Source of the DNA: Nymphaea colorata
Lineage: Eukaryota; Streptophyta; Magnoliopsida; Nymphaeales; Nymphaeaceae
DNA: 64,000 nt
Assembly: GCF_008831285.2 (NCBI RefSeq)
Contig: NC_045143.1
Span: 4,537,503 to 4,601,502, forward strand
Direction of reading: 5' to 3'
This document shows, in pieces, positions 35,190 to 47,575 of the stretch. The notes below the pieces were generated by a model that saw only the letters and a program-made list of their open reading frames with translations, searched no databases and was not told the origin of the DNA. Numbering within the stretch: the stretch's first letter is position 1; each line of letters opens with the position of its first letter. A program made the position numbers and the translations under genes.

Positions 35190-37150
35190 CACATGAGATA
35201 TCTTCATCACGAATCCAACTCTGTGTGCAAACTAGTGCTTCAACAGTTTCAGGAGTGGTTGAGCATCGATAATCATTAATGACTCTTCCAGTTGTACTGA
35301 ATGATGACTCAAATGCAACTGTGGATATAGGGATTGCCAAGATATCTCGAGCAATTTTGGAATAAAATCTATATTTACTTTCATTTGCCTTCCACCAAGA
35401 TAATATATTGAAGTTTTCAATAGATCGAGATCATTCTATTGGATCAGTTAATCTGCTTTCAGATCTGTGTGAGGTACTTGAGGAGTTGTAGAACTCATGT
35501 AATGTGTGAAAAAGGCATCTCTTGAAAAAGTTGAAGCTCTCTCTTTTTCAAAATCAACAATGGCGTTGTTTGCTTTTTAATTTTCTTCATTATGTGTACC
35601 ATACACATTTTTGTACTCAACATACAATTCATGAAGACTGCTCTCTATTTTTTCATATTGTACCATTGCATCAATTTCATTTAGACTCTCAAGCACATAC
35701 TTCAAATATCTTAGTGTGGACCTAGGATCTAAGACAAATGCAATTTCAATGAAGACATTGTAGTCATTTTTTCAATATTGTCAAACTTTTCTTCATTTTG
35801 TATGCTAATGACCTTATATAATCATTGTTTGCCAAATAATGTTTATGCAAATGATTGCATACCTTCTGTATTTCTTCAAAAACCACATTAGCTGTTATGT
35901 TTCTAGTGGCAGAAAAGATATTTGTAACATTATAGAATAACTTCAAAAACTGGCACAATGTAGTTGCATAAGACCATTCATCATCAGAAGGTAAATTTAT
36001 ATAATTAGGATCTACATAAGCTAAATGTTGAAATGCATCTTTGTAGAACAATGCATCTCTCAACATGACATATGTAGAGTTTCATCGAGTTGGAACATCA
36101 TAACTTAATTTCTTTGTACCAATCAAGCACACTGTTCTTATATAATCCTTAAAGGAATGTAACCGTTTTGGTGATCCATTTACATATTTAACACTTTCAC
36201 AAATTTTTGAAATTGTATCATGCAGATCCTGCATACCATCTTGAACCATAAGATTTAGAATATGCACACCACAGCGAATATCCAAATGTCACCCTTGCAT
36301 TGGAATAATATTTCTTCTTCCTAAGTTCCTTTTCAGTATAGTTATTACACTATCATTCGTCGAACAATTGTCAGCAGTAATAGAAAATAACTTTGACTGA
36401 ATGTTCTATTTAGAGATGCATTCTGATAAAGTTTCACACAAACTTTGCATTATGTGGCAGAGGTACATGTACAAAACTGAACATATAAGCATGCAACTTC
36501 CAATATCTATCAACATATTGTCATGTCACGCATAGATAACCCAATGTCTGCTGTGAAGTCCACATAACAAATGTCAATGAAACTCGCTGCATAGAAACAT
36601 TTATAAATCCTTCAAGTCAGATTTTCTCATTCTTGTACATTGAGATAATTTCTCTTTTCAAAGTTCTTCTAGAAAATGAAACGAACCTATGGTTGCAAGC
36701 TTGAAGAAGTTTGTTATGATATTTATATTCTGCCAAATTGAATGAAAGCTCATGTGCTATTACACACTTTAACCTCAACTTTCTTATAGACTCCATATCA
36801 AATTTTTGTATACAAACAGAAGTTGCACCAAAGTCACTAATTGCAAGTGATAAAGTTCATTGTTTTCCTTCATTGATTTGCCTATTTAAACAATATTTTA
36901 TATGTCGACTTAAATGGCTTGTTCCATGAGTACTGTTTGCTTTCAGTCGTTCTCCACAATGTTTGCATTTGGCAAACTCTTCTCCTTTATATGTAACCAA
37001 TATAAAATCAATCCATACTTTTGAAGTCCTTTTTCTCTTGGAGACAGCTTCTCTCTCGGTAGATGATTCAACTGATTCCATATTAGAAGTTGGACAATAT
37101 TCTTTATCAGAGGAACCAGGTGACATAACTGACATAAGTTGAAATGACAC
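35190..37150 (-). pseudogene. hAT transposase pseudogene
   Basis: From the N-terminus: a BED zinc finger at about 36,880-37,020 (K-C-K-H-C-G-E, then H-L-S-R-H-I-K-Y-C); a central piece with C-G-V-H-I-L-N-L-M-V-Q-D-G (36,082-36,285); a segment with L-K-L-F-Y-N-V-T-N-I-F-S (35,764-36,066); and a C-terminal dimerisation region near 35,215-35,420 (W-W-K-A-N ... S-T-V-A-F-E ... V-E-A-L-V-C). The conserved T-R-W-N-S-T motif has a stop (TGA) in place of Trp at 36082-36084, and several frame changes follow. It cannot make a full transposase. In a live element it would act in the nucleus, cutting at the terminal repeats. Confidence 0.8.
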
Positions 37151-38404
37151 ATGTAAATAACCAAAACAATAAAAGGACTATTAAGATGCACAATATCATA
37201 TGAATGAACTTATTGAAACTGTTGATAAACAATAACTAAGACAGAATAAGTTGCAACTTGTTGAAAGAAACAAACATACCAAAACATGATCTTTATGTGC
37301 ATACCTAAAAGATAAGCATTTCAACTAAAACAGACGTGCTACCATTAACCATATCATATATAAATGTCAAGAGTCTAACCTTGGCAAGTCAATAGGAGTT
37401 AAGTAAACCTGGTCCAAGAATTGAATGTCTTGATAATGTTTCCTCTCTTGGTTTTGGCACCCTCAAAGACCTACCATGTTGACAGTAAATGAAAAATACA
37501 AAAAATACAAAAAAAAAGTAAATCAAAAGTAACAAAAACATCCCCATCATCCTATATGCTTAATATGGAGCAACCAATAACGAAGAAAGGTTGGAATTCA
37601 CAAGCTTCAACTTTCAAAAAGATTAAAACTAAGATAACACTACATAAAATATCTAAAAGTAAATGTCCGGACATATCTAGGAAAAGAACTGTGAAAAATA
37701 TCTCATTCTTCCCCCTCAAACAATCCGGATGACTTTCCATAGAAAATCACATTTGTTTATGCTCCTGTCTGAATGGAGCCATGAATGTACCAAGGTTCGG
37801 CTATTCAGGAAGCAATTTCAATGAATAGTGAAAATAACAGATCAGAATATTGACCTGTTAAAGGAAGACCATGTCAAGGGCTGTTGGGAGATCAAAATAT
37901 TGACCTTTCTTTTGATCCCTCACTAAGCAACTGTTTGCCTCTGTGACGGCATTAGTGAATACTGAATTCCTTTGGCATAAGTGTGTGGAAGTAAGTAGTC
38001 ATGCAAGTGGTAGGCAATGGTGAAGCACTTGAGTTGGGTGATGTTTTTTAGGGCAAGACTCCTTTTATACCACCCATAGAGAAGTTCATTTTCTTACAGC
38101 TCACTGACCATCTACCCATGTTAAAAAAAGTAACAAAGAAGTGCAATCAGACGCCCAAATGGAGATTGAGATCATGGGAAAGGAACTCTGGATCCGAAAG
38201 TTATGTTCATTTCCATTTCTTTTCTCCTTTTCAGAAAAGGGGAGGAGAAGAACAACAGAAAATTTAATAGTGGAGCTACAAGCTTTAAATAAGTGAAGGC
38301 CAACAACCACAATATGCTCAAATTGTTTTGATAGGGAAGAAAAAAAAGGATGTGAAGCAGGGCAATTTTGACGGCCATGGAGAAAGGGGAAAAGTGGCAC
38401 ACCT

Positions 38405-38625
38405 ACAAGAAGGACGGAAGGGGAGGCAGCCGATGGGCGACGGCCACGGCGACGACCGATTGAGATGACCGGAGGAGGCAGTCGATGGGCGAAGGGGACG
38501 ACGACGGCAATGACCAACTGGGAGGACCAGAGGAGGCAGCCGATGGGCGACGACGACGGCCGAAGGAGGCAGCCGATGGGCGATGGCGACGGTCGGAGGA
38601 GGCAGTCTCGAGTCTCGATGGGGAG
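38405..38625 (-). repeat. GC-rich tandem repeat in the hAT 5' region
   Basis: Units of GGAGGCAGCCGATGGGCGA, spaced about 40-60 bp with GACGACGACGG spacers, recur at least five times. They lie between the transposase start and the right end of the element and are probably a leader or subterminal repeat of the transposon. Confidence 0.6.
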
Positions 38626-38823
38626 GAACAAGAAAATGGCGAGGAAGGAACAGGCAACATTAAGTATGAATTATGAAACCATAAGTTCATTTTTCTAAAA
38701 AAAAAAATGTCGATCACAGAGGCAGGGCCGAGCCCAACGCGTTAATTACCGGGTCAAGCCGAGCCCTGTAATTAACGGCCCAAAAATCAATTTTTCAAGG
38801 CCCGGGCCTGGTGCCGAGGCTTA

Positions 38824-38831
38824 GAATAACC
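38824..38831. repeat. Right target-site duplication of the hAT element
   Basis: GAATAACC is identical to the left copy and is followed by TCTCTCCCACTC, which continues the sequence of the empty site in the partner duplicate. Confidence 0.8.
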
Positions 38832-39179
38832 TCTCTCCCACTCCATCAACTGACCCACATTGACAAGTCGTTCTAATGGAGCAAGCGGCATGATTACCCA
38901 TCAACATTAATGATACTACAACGGGATTGAAAATAAAAAGGAGATAGAAAATAAAAGTAACCAATCAAAAATTCAACTCAGTAGGGATAATTATAACAGG
39001 TCGGGTAACTAATACACCAATAGTACTGCATGCGGACCACACATTTATTCAAAGGAGGCATTACAACCATTGCACTGTATATGTGGAATTACATTCAGTT
39101 ATTACATTTTAAGTTCATGCCGCAGCATTTATTCTTGAAACAAGTACATATAAAACTGTTTGAATCAATAGTAATTAAT

Positions 39180-39665
39180 CTAGAGGGCCTGGAAGTATCC
39201 CAAATTGAGGACTGGTTGCTGGCCTGGTGCCGGCAGGTCTTGGAATACTTCGATCTTGTATGTCTTTTCCATGTAATGTAGGTCGAAAACCCTAATGGTG
39301 AAGTGGTAGGTGAAATGCTCAGTACCGCGCTCCAGCATCTGCCTAAACACCACCCCCGAGAGCTTAAGAGAAGCATGGTTCTGGCATATGTGTTGCGGGT
39401 TCCTTCTACCAGGTAAATGATGAGCTTGTAGGTATAGTGCTCAGTGCCACGGTCCAACACCTCTGCATACACCACCTTTATGAATTTGAGGTACGGGTTG
39501 TTCTGTTTGTCCACGGCATACTTGCCCAAGCTTTGAACATGGCCGTCCCTCTCAACATTTGGGACAACAACCCAGTTGGTAGCTGCAGCCATGGTTGCCA
39601 TTGAGGTCAGGACGACCAGAAGCAGAGGAAGGAACCAGAAGCAGAGGAAGGAAGCGTCCACCCAT
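39180..39665 (-). pseudogene. Cystatin-like pseudogene, copy 8 (subfamily I)
   Basis: The ATG at 39665 is followed by an exact 19-bp tandem duplication in the signal peptide (TTCCTTCCTCTGCTTCTGG twice), which shifts the frame. Domain 1 then reads normally to V-E-G-T-R-N-T-Y, after which about 170 bp spanning the end of domain 1 and start of domain 2 is deleted. The frame is lost until the family end at TAG 39180-39182. A GTG-initiated frame covers domain 1, but that is unlikely to be used. TATAAATA at 39815-39822 (minus strand) is intact. This is the inverted duplicate of the intact copy at 56911. Confidence 0.85.
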
Positions 39666-39822
39666 GGCTGCTGGCTGCTTTAACAAATGGTAATGGTAGT
39701 GGCTCACTTCTCTAGTGAGAAAATAAAAGGCAAACGAAGGAACTTCTGAAGCAAAAGGAGCCGAAGAGAAGGAGGATTAATGTTGGTAGCGTCGAATGCA
39801 AAGTTATGATCAGGTATTTATA

Positions 39823-41749
39823 GGATGGGAGGGTTGAATGGGTCGGAAATGGATGTCTATAAAATATTAAAGTCCGTAGATACCGTGTGCTCTAAGTTGT
39901 ATGTAGTTGATGATGTAAGGCGGTCATATACATATCTTCAAAGGGACTCTTGATGAAGGAAGCGTGTTGATCTCTAAAGCTGTCATGTGATTTCCTGACT
40001 CCTTCTCTCTCCCTCGTGATGAGTTCTGAACCATAATTTAGTACTGTTCCATGTGCTGCTGAAGTCCACAAAATGGGAACGATGATAGAAAGTAGTGGCG
40101 GCTGACGGGCTGAGAGCCATCCTCTCACAAATTCTATTGACAGATACAGCTTCTTGGTGGATGGGAATTCTACCGTTTGCAGTTGAGTTGACAACTTTAC
40201 GGTCCGCCTCTTTGAAGCTCATCTCTTTGCCTTGGGAAGAATAAAATTTTTTCAGTAAATATGAATAAGTCAATGTTAGATATTATACATAGTAAGCCAA
40301 AATCAATAGATTGGCATGGTTTTAGAAAATGAAAAATAACATGATTTTTTATATCTTGTCACCGAGATTTGCATCTTTTATTGATTTTCTTGAATATTTT
40401 GTGGAACTTAATAACCTCATTTCTAAATGTTTTTGAATATTTTCTTGTGAAAAACTAATGTTGTTGTTACTTTTAATTTAATCTTGCTACGAATTAGCTT
40501 AGTGTGGCTCATTAACGTAATTTAAACTATATATACAAGAAAGTGCATGGCCAGGAAGGAATATTTCTATATTCATTGTCAAAAATATAGTAATAAGGGA
40601 TACAAGACTAAAAATGTTGTTTTGATTGTTAGCTTCGGTTTTTTTTGTTTTTGTGCTGTTATCTTCAGCATGTCATATAAAGGACGTGGACACATAGAGT
40701 GGGAGAGAGAGCTTAATTCTAATTACATTACACACACTTAACAAAGACTTAGATTGGAAGCAAAGAAAAGAAGTATACAAATATACAGATGTCAACGGAT
40801 GGATACAAATTGGATTCACTATTAAGCACTTCTGCTTTTTGTTGATGTTCACATATTCAAATTCGAATACAGATTTAAATGTGAATGAAGGAAAGTCATA
40901 TCCTAATTTGAAATCGAAACTTGATTTCACAATCTGAATCTGACTCGAATATGATATTTGAATTCATACGTGAATCCAGATGCAGATTTTAAACGGAATA
41001 TGGCTGACTATAAAAAATAAGGGCATTGGACATAGAAATTTAATTTGAAATTAAATTTGACTGGCACCAGACTGGATATTTATGTATATCTGAATTAAAA
41101 TCCAGTCGGATGTTGTTTCTCAAATCTGAACATGACCTGACTTCTTAATCTTTTTTTTTTTTTGTCATACCCGACTTTTTATGAAAGATCCAGTCAAGTA
41201 TGTGATCCAAACTGGATATATTGATATCCTACATGAATCTTATTTTATTAAAGACACGACATAATGAGCACTATCATCGAAATGACATAAGGCATGGATT
41301 AAAAATCTTTTTTTCTCCCAATCTATTTGACCAATGAGAAAGGCTTGTTTTCAAGGGCTTCATAGGACAAATACCACAAAGCAACATAACCAGATTACTG
41401 CTCCCAGAAACGAGTTCGTTTCACAGAAAATTAACCTTGTTTCAAATATAATAAGTAGCTTCGTTACCCATCAACATCGAATTTACAACGGGAGAATGTA
41501 AAAACAAAGAAAGAATAAATAAATAAACGATTAATAAGGCAGTATGCACAATTACCACGAGAAAAACGTAGGGTATTCTCCACTTTCACATAAATCCAAG
41601 TGCACGCAGCACACTTATTCTGAGAAGCCATCACAACTATTGCACCGTATATGTGCAATTACATTCACTTATGACATTTTAAGTTTATGCCGCAGTATTT
41701 GTTCTTGAAACAAATACATATAAAACTGTTTGAGGCAATAGGAATTAAT
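39823..41749. other. Intergenic DNA between copies 8 and 9
   Basis: No gene. It contains the upstream flank duplicated at 56,390-56,700, copy c of the AT-rich module (about 40,270-40,690), and an AATCCGAATATG-type repeat (about 40,795-41,225). All have inverted partners at 54.8-56.7 kb. Confidence 0.55.
40795..41225. repeat. AATCCGAATATG-type AT-rich dispersed repeat, copy 2
   Basis: It shares the same motif vocabulary as 13,080-13,430 and is the inverted partner of 55,255-55,680. Confidence 0.55.
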
Positions 41750-42059
41750 CTAGAGGGCTTGGAAGTATCGAATTTGAGGACTGGTGGCCGGCCAGGTGCC
41801 GACAAGTCTTGGAAAACTTCGATCATGTATGTCTTCTTTATGTAATATTGGTCGGAAACTCTAATGGTGAAGTGGTAGGTGAAATGTTCAGTGCCACGAT
41901 CCACCATCTGCCCAAACACCACCTTCGAGAGCTGAGAGAAGCATGGTTCTGGCTGTTGTACCTCTTCACACTAAAGGAACATAAGTTCCAGGCACGGACG
42001 GTGATCCAGTTGGGCTAAGGCCAGTAGGAGGTAGGGTTGAAGGAGGCTATGTTGAGCAC
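41750..42059 (-). pseudogene. Cystatin-like pseudogene, copy 9, 3' part (domain 2)
   Basis: Domain 2 is recognisable (Q-M-V-D-R-G-T-E-H-F-T-Y loop region, I-E-V-F-Q-D-L-S-A-P-G), but one base is lost near the C-terminus (TATCGAATTTGAGG where paralogs have TATCCCAAGTTGAGG), so the frame misses the family TAG at 41750-41752. Towards its 5' side it runs to GTTGAGCAC at 42059, where a copia LTR remnant begins. The matching 5' part lies at 47576-47658, on the far side of the element. Confidence 0.8.
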
Positions 42060-42559
42060 GGACGTAGGCATCAAAATGCCGAACCACGTATATGCTTGAG
42101 TGTTTTCTATGCTCTTCCATTCTAGTTTCTATCAAAGCGCTGGTAGTTATTGAGAGGGAGTCTTCTGGTGCAAAATCGCCCAGGAAGCAAAACCAGTGGG
42201 AGGAGGCATTCAAAACTGGACTGCAAAAAACCATCCCATTGCTCTCTTTTTGCAAGCGGCGTTGATTCCTCTGGCGACATCAACTGTCGGACAAGAGGAA
42301 AGCGATCCCAGCGATACCCGGAAGGGGCAAAGTGGTCCCCTTTTTTGCTGATTTTCGAGCGGGAAAAGCTTTGCCCGACCCTCTGCTCCTTTCTCATGCC
42401 TTCTCATTCAAACGACGGTGGAGCTTCCACCGGTTTTCAGCAACCCAAAACCAGAGAGGGTGGTTTTTTCCGCTGCTGCGCCTACCATCCGTTTGACGCT
42501 CCCAGCTGACGCTGCCCCCTCTGTTCTCATTTTTCCACACTTTTTGATTTTGGGTTTAC

Positions 42560-42960
42560 CCTAAATCGAGCAGAGGAGACCCCGCCGTCATCGCCAACCG
42601 CGCCGCCTCGTCGAGGATCGTCCTGAGATCCCGAGCTCCGCCCTGGTACACCGCTCGCTCCTTGCCCTCGAGATCCGCCTGGTACACTGCTCACCTCTTG
42701 CCATACAAGCTCCACCCTGGCAGACCGCTCGCTCCTTGCCCTCGAGCTCCGCCTGAGATTGGCCCCGTCGTCATCGCCAACCGTGCCGCCTCGTCGAGGA
42801 TCGTCCTGAGATCCCGAGCTCCGCCCTGGTACACTGCTCGCTCCTTGCCCTCGAGCTCCGCCTGGTACACCGCTCGCCCCTTGCCCGACGAGCTCCGCCC
42901 TGGCAGACCGCTCGCCCTTTGTTCTCTGTTTTTTAGGACACCAAAGCGGAACAATCGCTC
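42560..42960 (+). repeat. Internal tandem repeats in the copia leader
   Basis: A roughly 80-bp unit (CGTCATCGCCAACCGxGCC ... GAGATCCCGAGCTCCGCC) occurs at about 42,586 and again at about 42,762. A shorter CGCTCGCTCCTTGCCCTCGAG unit recurs several times between and after. It lies before gag and has no obvious coding role. Confidence 0.65.
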
Positions 42961-43118
42961 TCCCTTGCCCTCTGTTTTTTAGAGCACCGAAGAGGAGCAC
43001 ATCGCCTTCCGTGCAAGAATCTTCTCTTGCTGGAGAGCTCGTTGTCTGTTGGATCGCATTCGTCCGGTGAGAGCGTCCCTTAGTACTTGCTGGGCAGCGC
43101 GTTTTTACCATATCGTGA

Positions 43119-44116
43119 ATGGCCGGTATTCAAACTACTACTGCTCAAGGGGACGAGAATTCTAGAGGATCCAAATCCTCCGATCAATATGGAAACACTT
43201 TAAAGATCACATCAACCCTTCTCAATGAAACAAACTATTTAAGTTGGGTGAAGGCTGCATGTCTATTTCTTAGCGGGATACATCAACAAAAAAATCAAGC
43301 AGCCTGAGGAATGGGAATCTGAGAATGATATGGTCATGTCTTGGTTAATAAATTCAATGGATCCGTCTATAGCAAATATGTTCATGTATCAAGATACTCA
43401 TCAAGGCATTTGGGAGTCGTTAAAAGAACTTTACAGCGAGCAAAATAATCTTGCTCGAATATATCAAATTCAATGTGAGATTGCTAATCTCACAGTGGGA
43501 GACAAAGATATTCAACTTTATATTGGATGCCTTCATGGACTCTTTGATGAACTTCTTCAAAATATCGACCAACCACATCAGATCCCGATATCTTTAGACA
43601 ATGGTTTGAAGAAGATAAATTTTTCAGAGCACTGGCTGGCATCAGTGACGACTATGAAACCTTGCGCAGTCAAATTTTGAATTCTTCTGCTCTTCCAACA
43701 TTGAACACCATCTGTCAAATCATTCAAAGAGAGGTATCCAAACGAAGAGTTATGAACTCATCCTCCAAAGATGAACTTGCATGAGAAAACTCTGAAAAAT
43801 GGTGTATATTTCCCGCACTCAAGAAGGACAGAGACGTGGATCAAACAATATGAGACCACGCAGCAAGATGAAGTGCACTCATTGCAAAAAGATTGGCCAC
43901 ACCCGAGAACGATGCTGGGATATCATAGGGAGACCTGAGAAGGAAAAACCAACCTCGACCTCAAAGGAGACAAATTTGGCAAGCATGTCTTCAAAGGAGA
44001 TCAATATGGCAAATTTTGTTACAAAGGACAATCTGGAAATTTTTTTTCAAAAGTTCTCCAAGACCAACCTCTCTCCTCTCAACCAGTCGGAGAAAGTTCT
44101 GAAGGTAAACCTTTAG
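43119..44116 (+). pseudogene. Copia gag pseudogene
   Basis: It starts ATG at 43119. A UBN2-type gag region follows, with L-N-x-x-N-Y-L-S-W near the start and broken frames at about 43,307 and 43,680. A CCHC zinc knuckle (C-T-H-C-K-K-I-G-H-T-R-E-R-C) lies near 43,880-43,920. An intact element would make the particle protein from this region. Confidence 0.75.
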
Positions 44117-44127
44117 CTTTTCTTTCT

Positions 44128-45525
44128 ATGAGAAAAAATAATGTTTGGATTATTGACTCCGGAGCAACCAATCACATGACTAGTGAACCATCTACTCTTA
44201 GTGAACTAATCAAAGATTATAGACAGCCTGTTTTCACTGCTGATGGTTCTTCTATAAATGTCGAAGGTGCTAGTACTATGACGTTCTTTGGAAATCAGAA
44301 ATCTAAAGTTCTTCTTATTCCTAAACTAACAGCAAATTTGATTTCTGTTAGTAAGATTACTCAAGCTTATAATTGTTTGACAATTTTTTCTTCCAAGGAC
44401 CTGACATTTGAGGAACTGAACTCGAAGAAAGTGATTGGTAAAGGACATCTCCAAAGAGGACTATATGTTCTAAATGATGACTGTGTTAGTCTCCTCACCA
44501 ACAGTCGACGAAACTCTGAGTACCCGATATGGCACGCTAGATTGGGGCACATTTCAGACCGAAGTATCAAACAACTTATTTCTCACCTTACTACAGAAGA
44601 TTGAGCATGCAATGCTTGTGAGTTTTCCAAGTTTACAACACTTCCATTTCAATCGTCTGGAGAAAAATCTGTAGAAGTCTTTGATCCCGTTCACTCTGAT
44701 GTATGGGGACCCGCTCCTGAAATATCTCATACCAGATATAGATATTATGTCTCCTTTATCGATGATATGACTCATGTAACCTGGATTTATTTTCTCAAAA
44801 ATAGAAGTGAGGTGCCAAAAATATTTGAAGAATTCTATAATCTTATTCATACTCAGTATGGAATCAAGATAAATAAACTTCGCTCTTACAATGGTGGGGA
44901 GTATGTTAACGATATTCTTAAAGAGTTTATGCGAATGAAATGCATACAAACACAATATTCTTGTGTCGGAACTCGTCAACAAAGTGGCGTCACAGAGAGG
45001 AAAAATCGCCAACTCTTAAACATCACCCACATTCTCATGATACATATGAATGTGCCACAAAAATATTGGAATGAAGTCATTGGAACCGTGTGCTATATAT
45101 CTAACCGGATTCCTAATTCTAGCATTGATGACAAGGTACCTCTTGAACTTCTCCTCAAACGGCCAATCTCCATCAAGCATCTCAAGGTGTTTGGGTGCAA
45201 GTGTTGCATCCATGTGCAGGAAAAGTTTGGAAACAAATTTCAGAAACGTGCCATCAAATGCATTTTCATGGGATATTCAAGCAAAAAACATGGCTACCGC
45301 TCCCTTGATCCTACTACTAACAAGATGATGGTCTCAAGAGATGTAAAATTCTATGAGGCTGAAAATTGTTTTGAAAATACTCAACAAGAAGAGTGCCCTT
45401 CTCAGCTCTCCGTGCAAAACAACGACACTCATCGTCCCTTGATTGACGCCTTCAACCAAATCCTTCACCGAAAAGATGATGAAGTTAACCAGCCATCTTC
45501 CAATCAAGAAGTGACTGATGAATGA
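44128..45525 (+). pseudogene. Copia pol, protease-integrase part
   Basis: Protease active site D-S-G-A-T-N-H at the start; the pre-integrase histidine motif W-H-A-R-L-G-H near 44,530; integrase core with H-S-D-V-W-G, Y-N-G-G-E-Y and G-V-T-E-R-K-N. A TGA at 44602-44604 interrupts the same frame inside the integrase zinc region, and the frame closes at TGA 45523. Confidence 0.8.
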
Positions 45526-47253
45526 GAAATTCAAGCCAGTGATGTTTCTAATATTCCTTAAGTTAGACATTTCTCAAGACAATGCAGGCCACCAGTTAGG
45601 TTAAGTGATTACTATACATACATATCCACTAACAACATTCACTCTATTGAAAAATATTTGTCCTTTGATGGAATGTCTGAATCTTATAAATCTTATGTTT
45701 ATGCAACTTACAAGCTTCAAGAGCCAAAAAAATTTTAGGAGGCAAGTAAACATGAAAAATGGAGAGATGCCATGAAAGAGGAACTTAGAGATATTGAGAA
45801 AAATCATACTTGGGATTTGTCCCTTGTCCCGAAGGAAAGGAACTTGTCGGATGCAAATGGATTTACAAAATCAAATTCAAAAGTAATGGAGAAATTGAGC
45901 GGTACAAATTCCGACTTGTTGCTAAGGGATTCACTCAGACTGAAGGGATTGATTATACAAAAACTTTGGCTCCAGTTGCAAAAATGAATACGATAAGTGC
46001 TCTTCTTATTGTCGCTTCTATAAAGAGATGGAGTCTTTTTCAGTTTGACGTTAAAAACGTCTTCCTTCATGGCAAATTAAGAGAAGAGGTATTCATGGAA
46101 GTCCCACAAGGTGTCATAAGTAAACCGGGTCACGTGTGTAAACTCAAGAAAGCCTTGTATGGTCTCAAACAATCGCCCCACACGTGGTTTTCTCATCTTA
46201 GTGAAGCTCTCAACAAGTATGACTTCAAACAAAGCACTGCAGATTATACTATGTTTATAGCCACTCGAGGAGACAAGGTGAGTATACTACTTGTATATGT
46301 TGATGATATTATACTTACCGGGAATGATGTCGAGAACATACATATGATAAAGAAGTATCTCAACAAAGAATTTGAGATCAAAGATCTCAGAACTCTTCGA
46401 TACTTTCTTGGCATTGAGGTTGCTCAATCTGACAAAGATGTTTTTATCTGCCAACGAAAATATATTATTGATCTCCTCAAGGAAACCAAATATTTAGGAT
46501 CGAAGGCTGCAGAGACGCCTCTTGAGACAAATTGCAAGATGAAAAAAGAAGAAGGCAGCATTGTAAAAAAACATAGAGAGTTTTCAAAAACTTGTCGGCA
46601 AACTTATATATTTGACAGTTACTCGACCAGATATCACATATGCAGTCAGCTTAATCGGCCAATTTATGCATAATCTAAGGTCTAGTCATATCGAAGCAGC
46701 ACATAGAATACTGCGGTACTTGAAAGGGAGTCCAGGCAAAGGTATCTTAATGAAACCAAGCCAATCCCTTGTTGTGTCTGGGTACTGCGATGCTGATTGT
46801 GCTGGAGACCCCAACGATAGAAGATCTACATCGGGTTATTGTACATTTATTGGAGAAAATCTTGTGACATGGAAGAGCAAGAAGCAAACTGTTGTAGCTC
46901 GATCAAGTGCAGAAGCCAAATATAGATCTATGGCCGTATGTACGTGTGAACTAATATGGATCAAAGCGTTACTCAAGGATATATATTTGGATATTAGGGA
47001 ACCAAAGGAACTAAAGTGCGATAATATGGTAGCTATTCACATTGGATCAAATCTCGTGTTTCACGAGCGGACCAAGGACATTGAAGTCGACTGTCAATTT
47101 GTACATGAAAAGATTCAGGATCACATTGTACGAACCTCACACGTCAGGAGTGAGATTCAGCTGGATGATGTATTCACCAAGAGCCTTGGAAAAGAAAAGC
47201 ATAAAACTCTGATTAACAAGTTGGGGCAGATAGACATCTGCCTACCAACTTGA
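45526..47253 (+). pseudogene. Copia pol, reverse transcriptase-RNase H part
   Basis: The reverse transcriptase is seen from G-C-K-W-I-Y-K-I-K, with L-K-K-A-L-Y-G-L-K-Q and the catalytic Y-V-D-D. RNase H follows with G-Y-C-D-A-D-C-A-G-D and S-S-A-E-A-K-Y. There are stops before about 45,740, a frame shift near 45,810 and another near 46,600, so no continuous polyprotein exists. Confidence 0.8.
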
Positions 47254-47262
47254 GGGGGAGAT

Positions 47263-47565
47263 TGTTAGCAAAATCATAGGGATTGCCTCCATTTCTCTGT
47301 TGGGAAGGTCTATCTACAATTGCCATTCTCATAGTTTCCTTATTTTATAATCAAGATTTTGTTACCTTGTTTATCACGCAGGATTCCTGTGTGATCTTCT
47401 TACTTAAAATGGTCTGGCATGTACTCTATATATTGAGAGTTTACCTTCTCTCGAATCATCATAGAATATAAAGTGAGAGCTCCCTTATTCCCCTGGACGT
47501 AGGTGTCAAAATGCCGAACCACGTATATGCTTGAGTGTTTTCTATGTTCTTCCATTCTAGTTTCA
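47263..47565 (+). repeat. 3' long terminal repeat of the copia element
   Basis: It begins TGTTAGCAAAATCATAGG directly after the polypurine tract and ends CTAGTTTCA. Its last 70 bp match the 5' remnant at 42060-42130. Confidence 0.75.
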
Positions 47566-47575
47566 TGTTTTTAAT

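Larger units (their letters stand above)
33974..38823 (-). mobile_element. hAT-family DNA transposon (Ac-like), 4,850 bp, defective
   Basis: The ends are imperfect inverted repeats: TAGGGCTGGAC on the left, TAAGCCTCGGC read inward from the right. They are flanked by the 8-bp repeat GAATAACC. Both subterminal regions are rich in GGCCCG/CGGGCC motifs, as in Ac-like elements where transposase binds. The minus strand inside carries a broken transposase gene. The same genomic site without the element survives at about 57,870-57,915 in the inverted duplicate, confirming the borders. The insertion therefore postdates that duplication. Confidence 0.85.
42060..47565 (+). mobile_element. Decayed Ty1/copia retrotransposon splitting copy 9
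   Basis: Order on the plus strand: about 70 bp of the 3' end of a 5' LTR (42060-42130), a TATCAAAGC-like degenerate tRNA-Met primer site, a GC-rich leader, gag, protease, integrase, reverse transcriptase, RNase H, a polypurine tract (TTGAGGGGGAGA, 47250-47261), and a full 3' LTR (47263-47565). Integrase before reverse transcriptase is the copia order. Multiple stops and frame changes make it inactive. The LTR remnants differ at about 3 of 69 aligned positions, suggesting a fairly recent insertion. No target-site duplication remains; the flanks do not match, in keeping with loss of flank DNA. Confidence 0.88.

Noticed and set aside
38101-38631. 176-codon minus-strand frame in the hAT element
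   Set aside because: Composed of the GC-rich tandem repeat with proline/serine-rich text; more likely leader or subterminal repeat than a protein.
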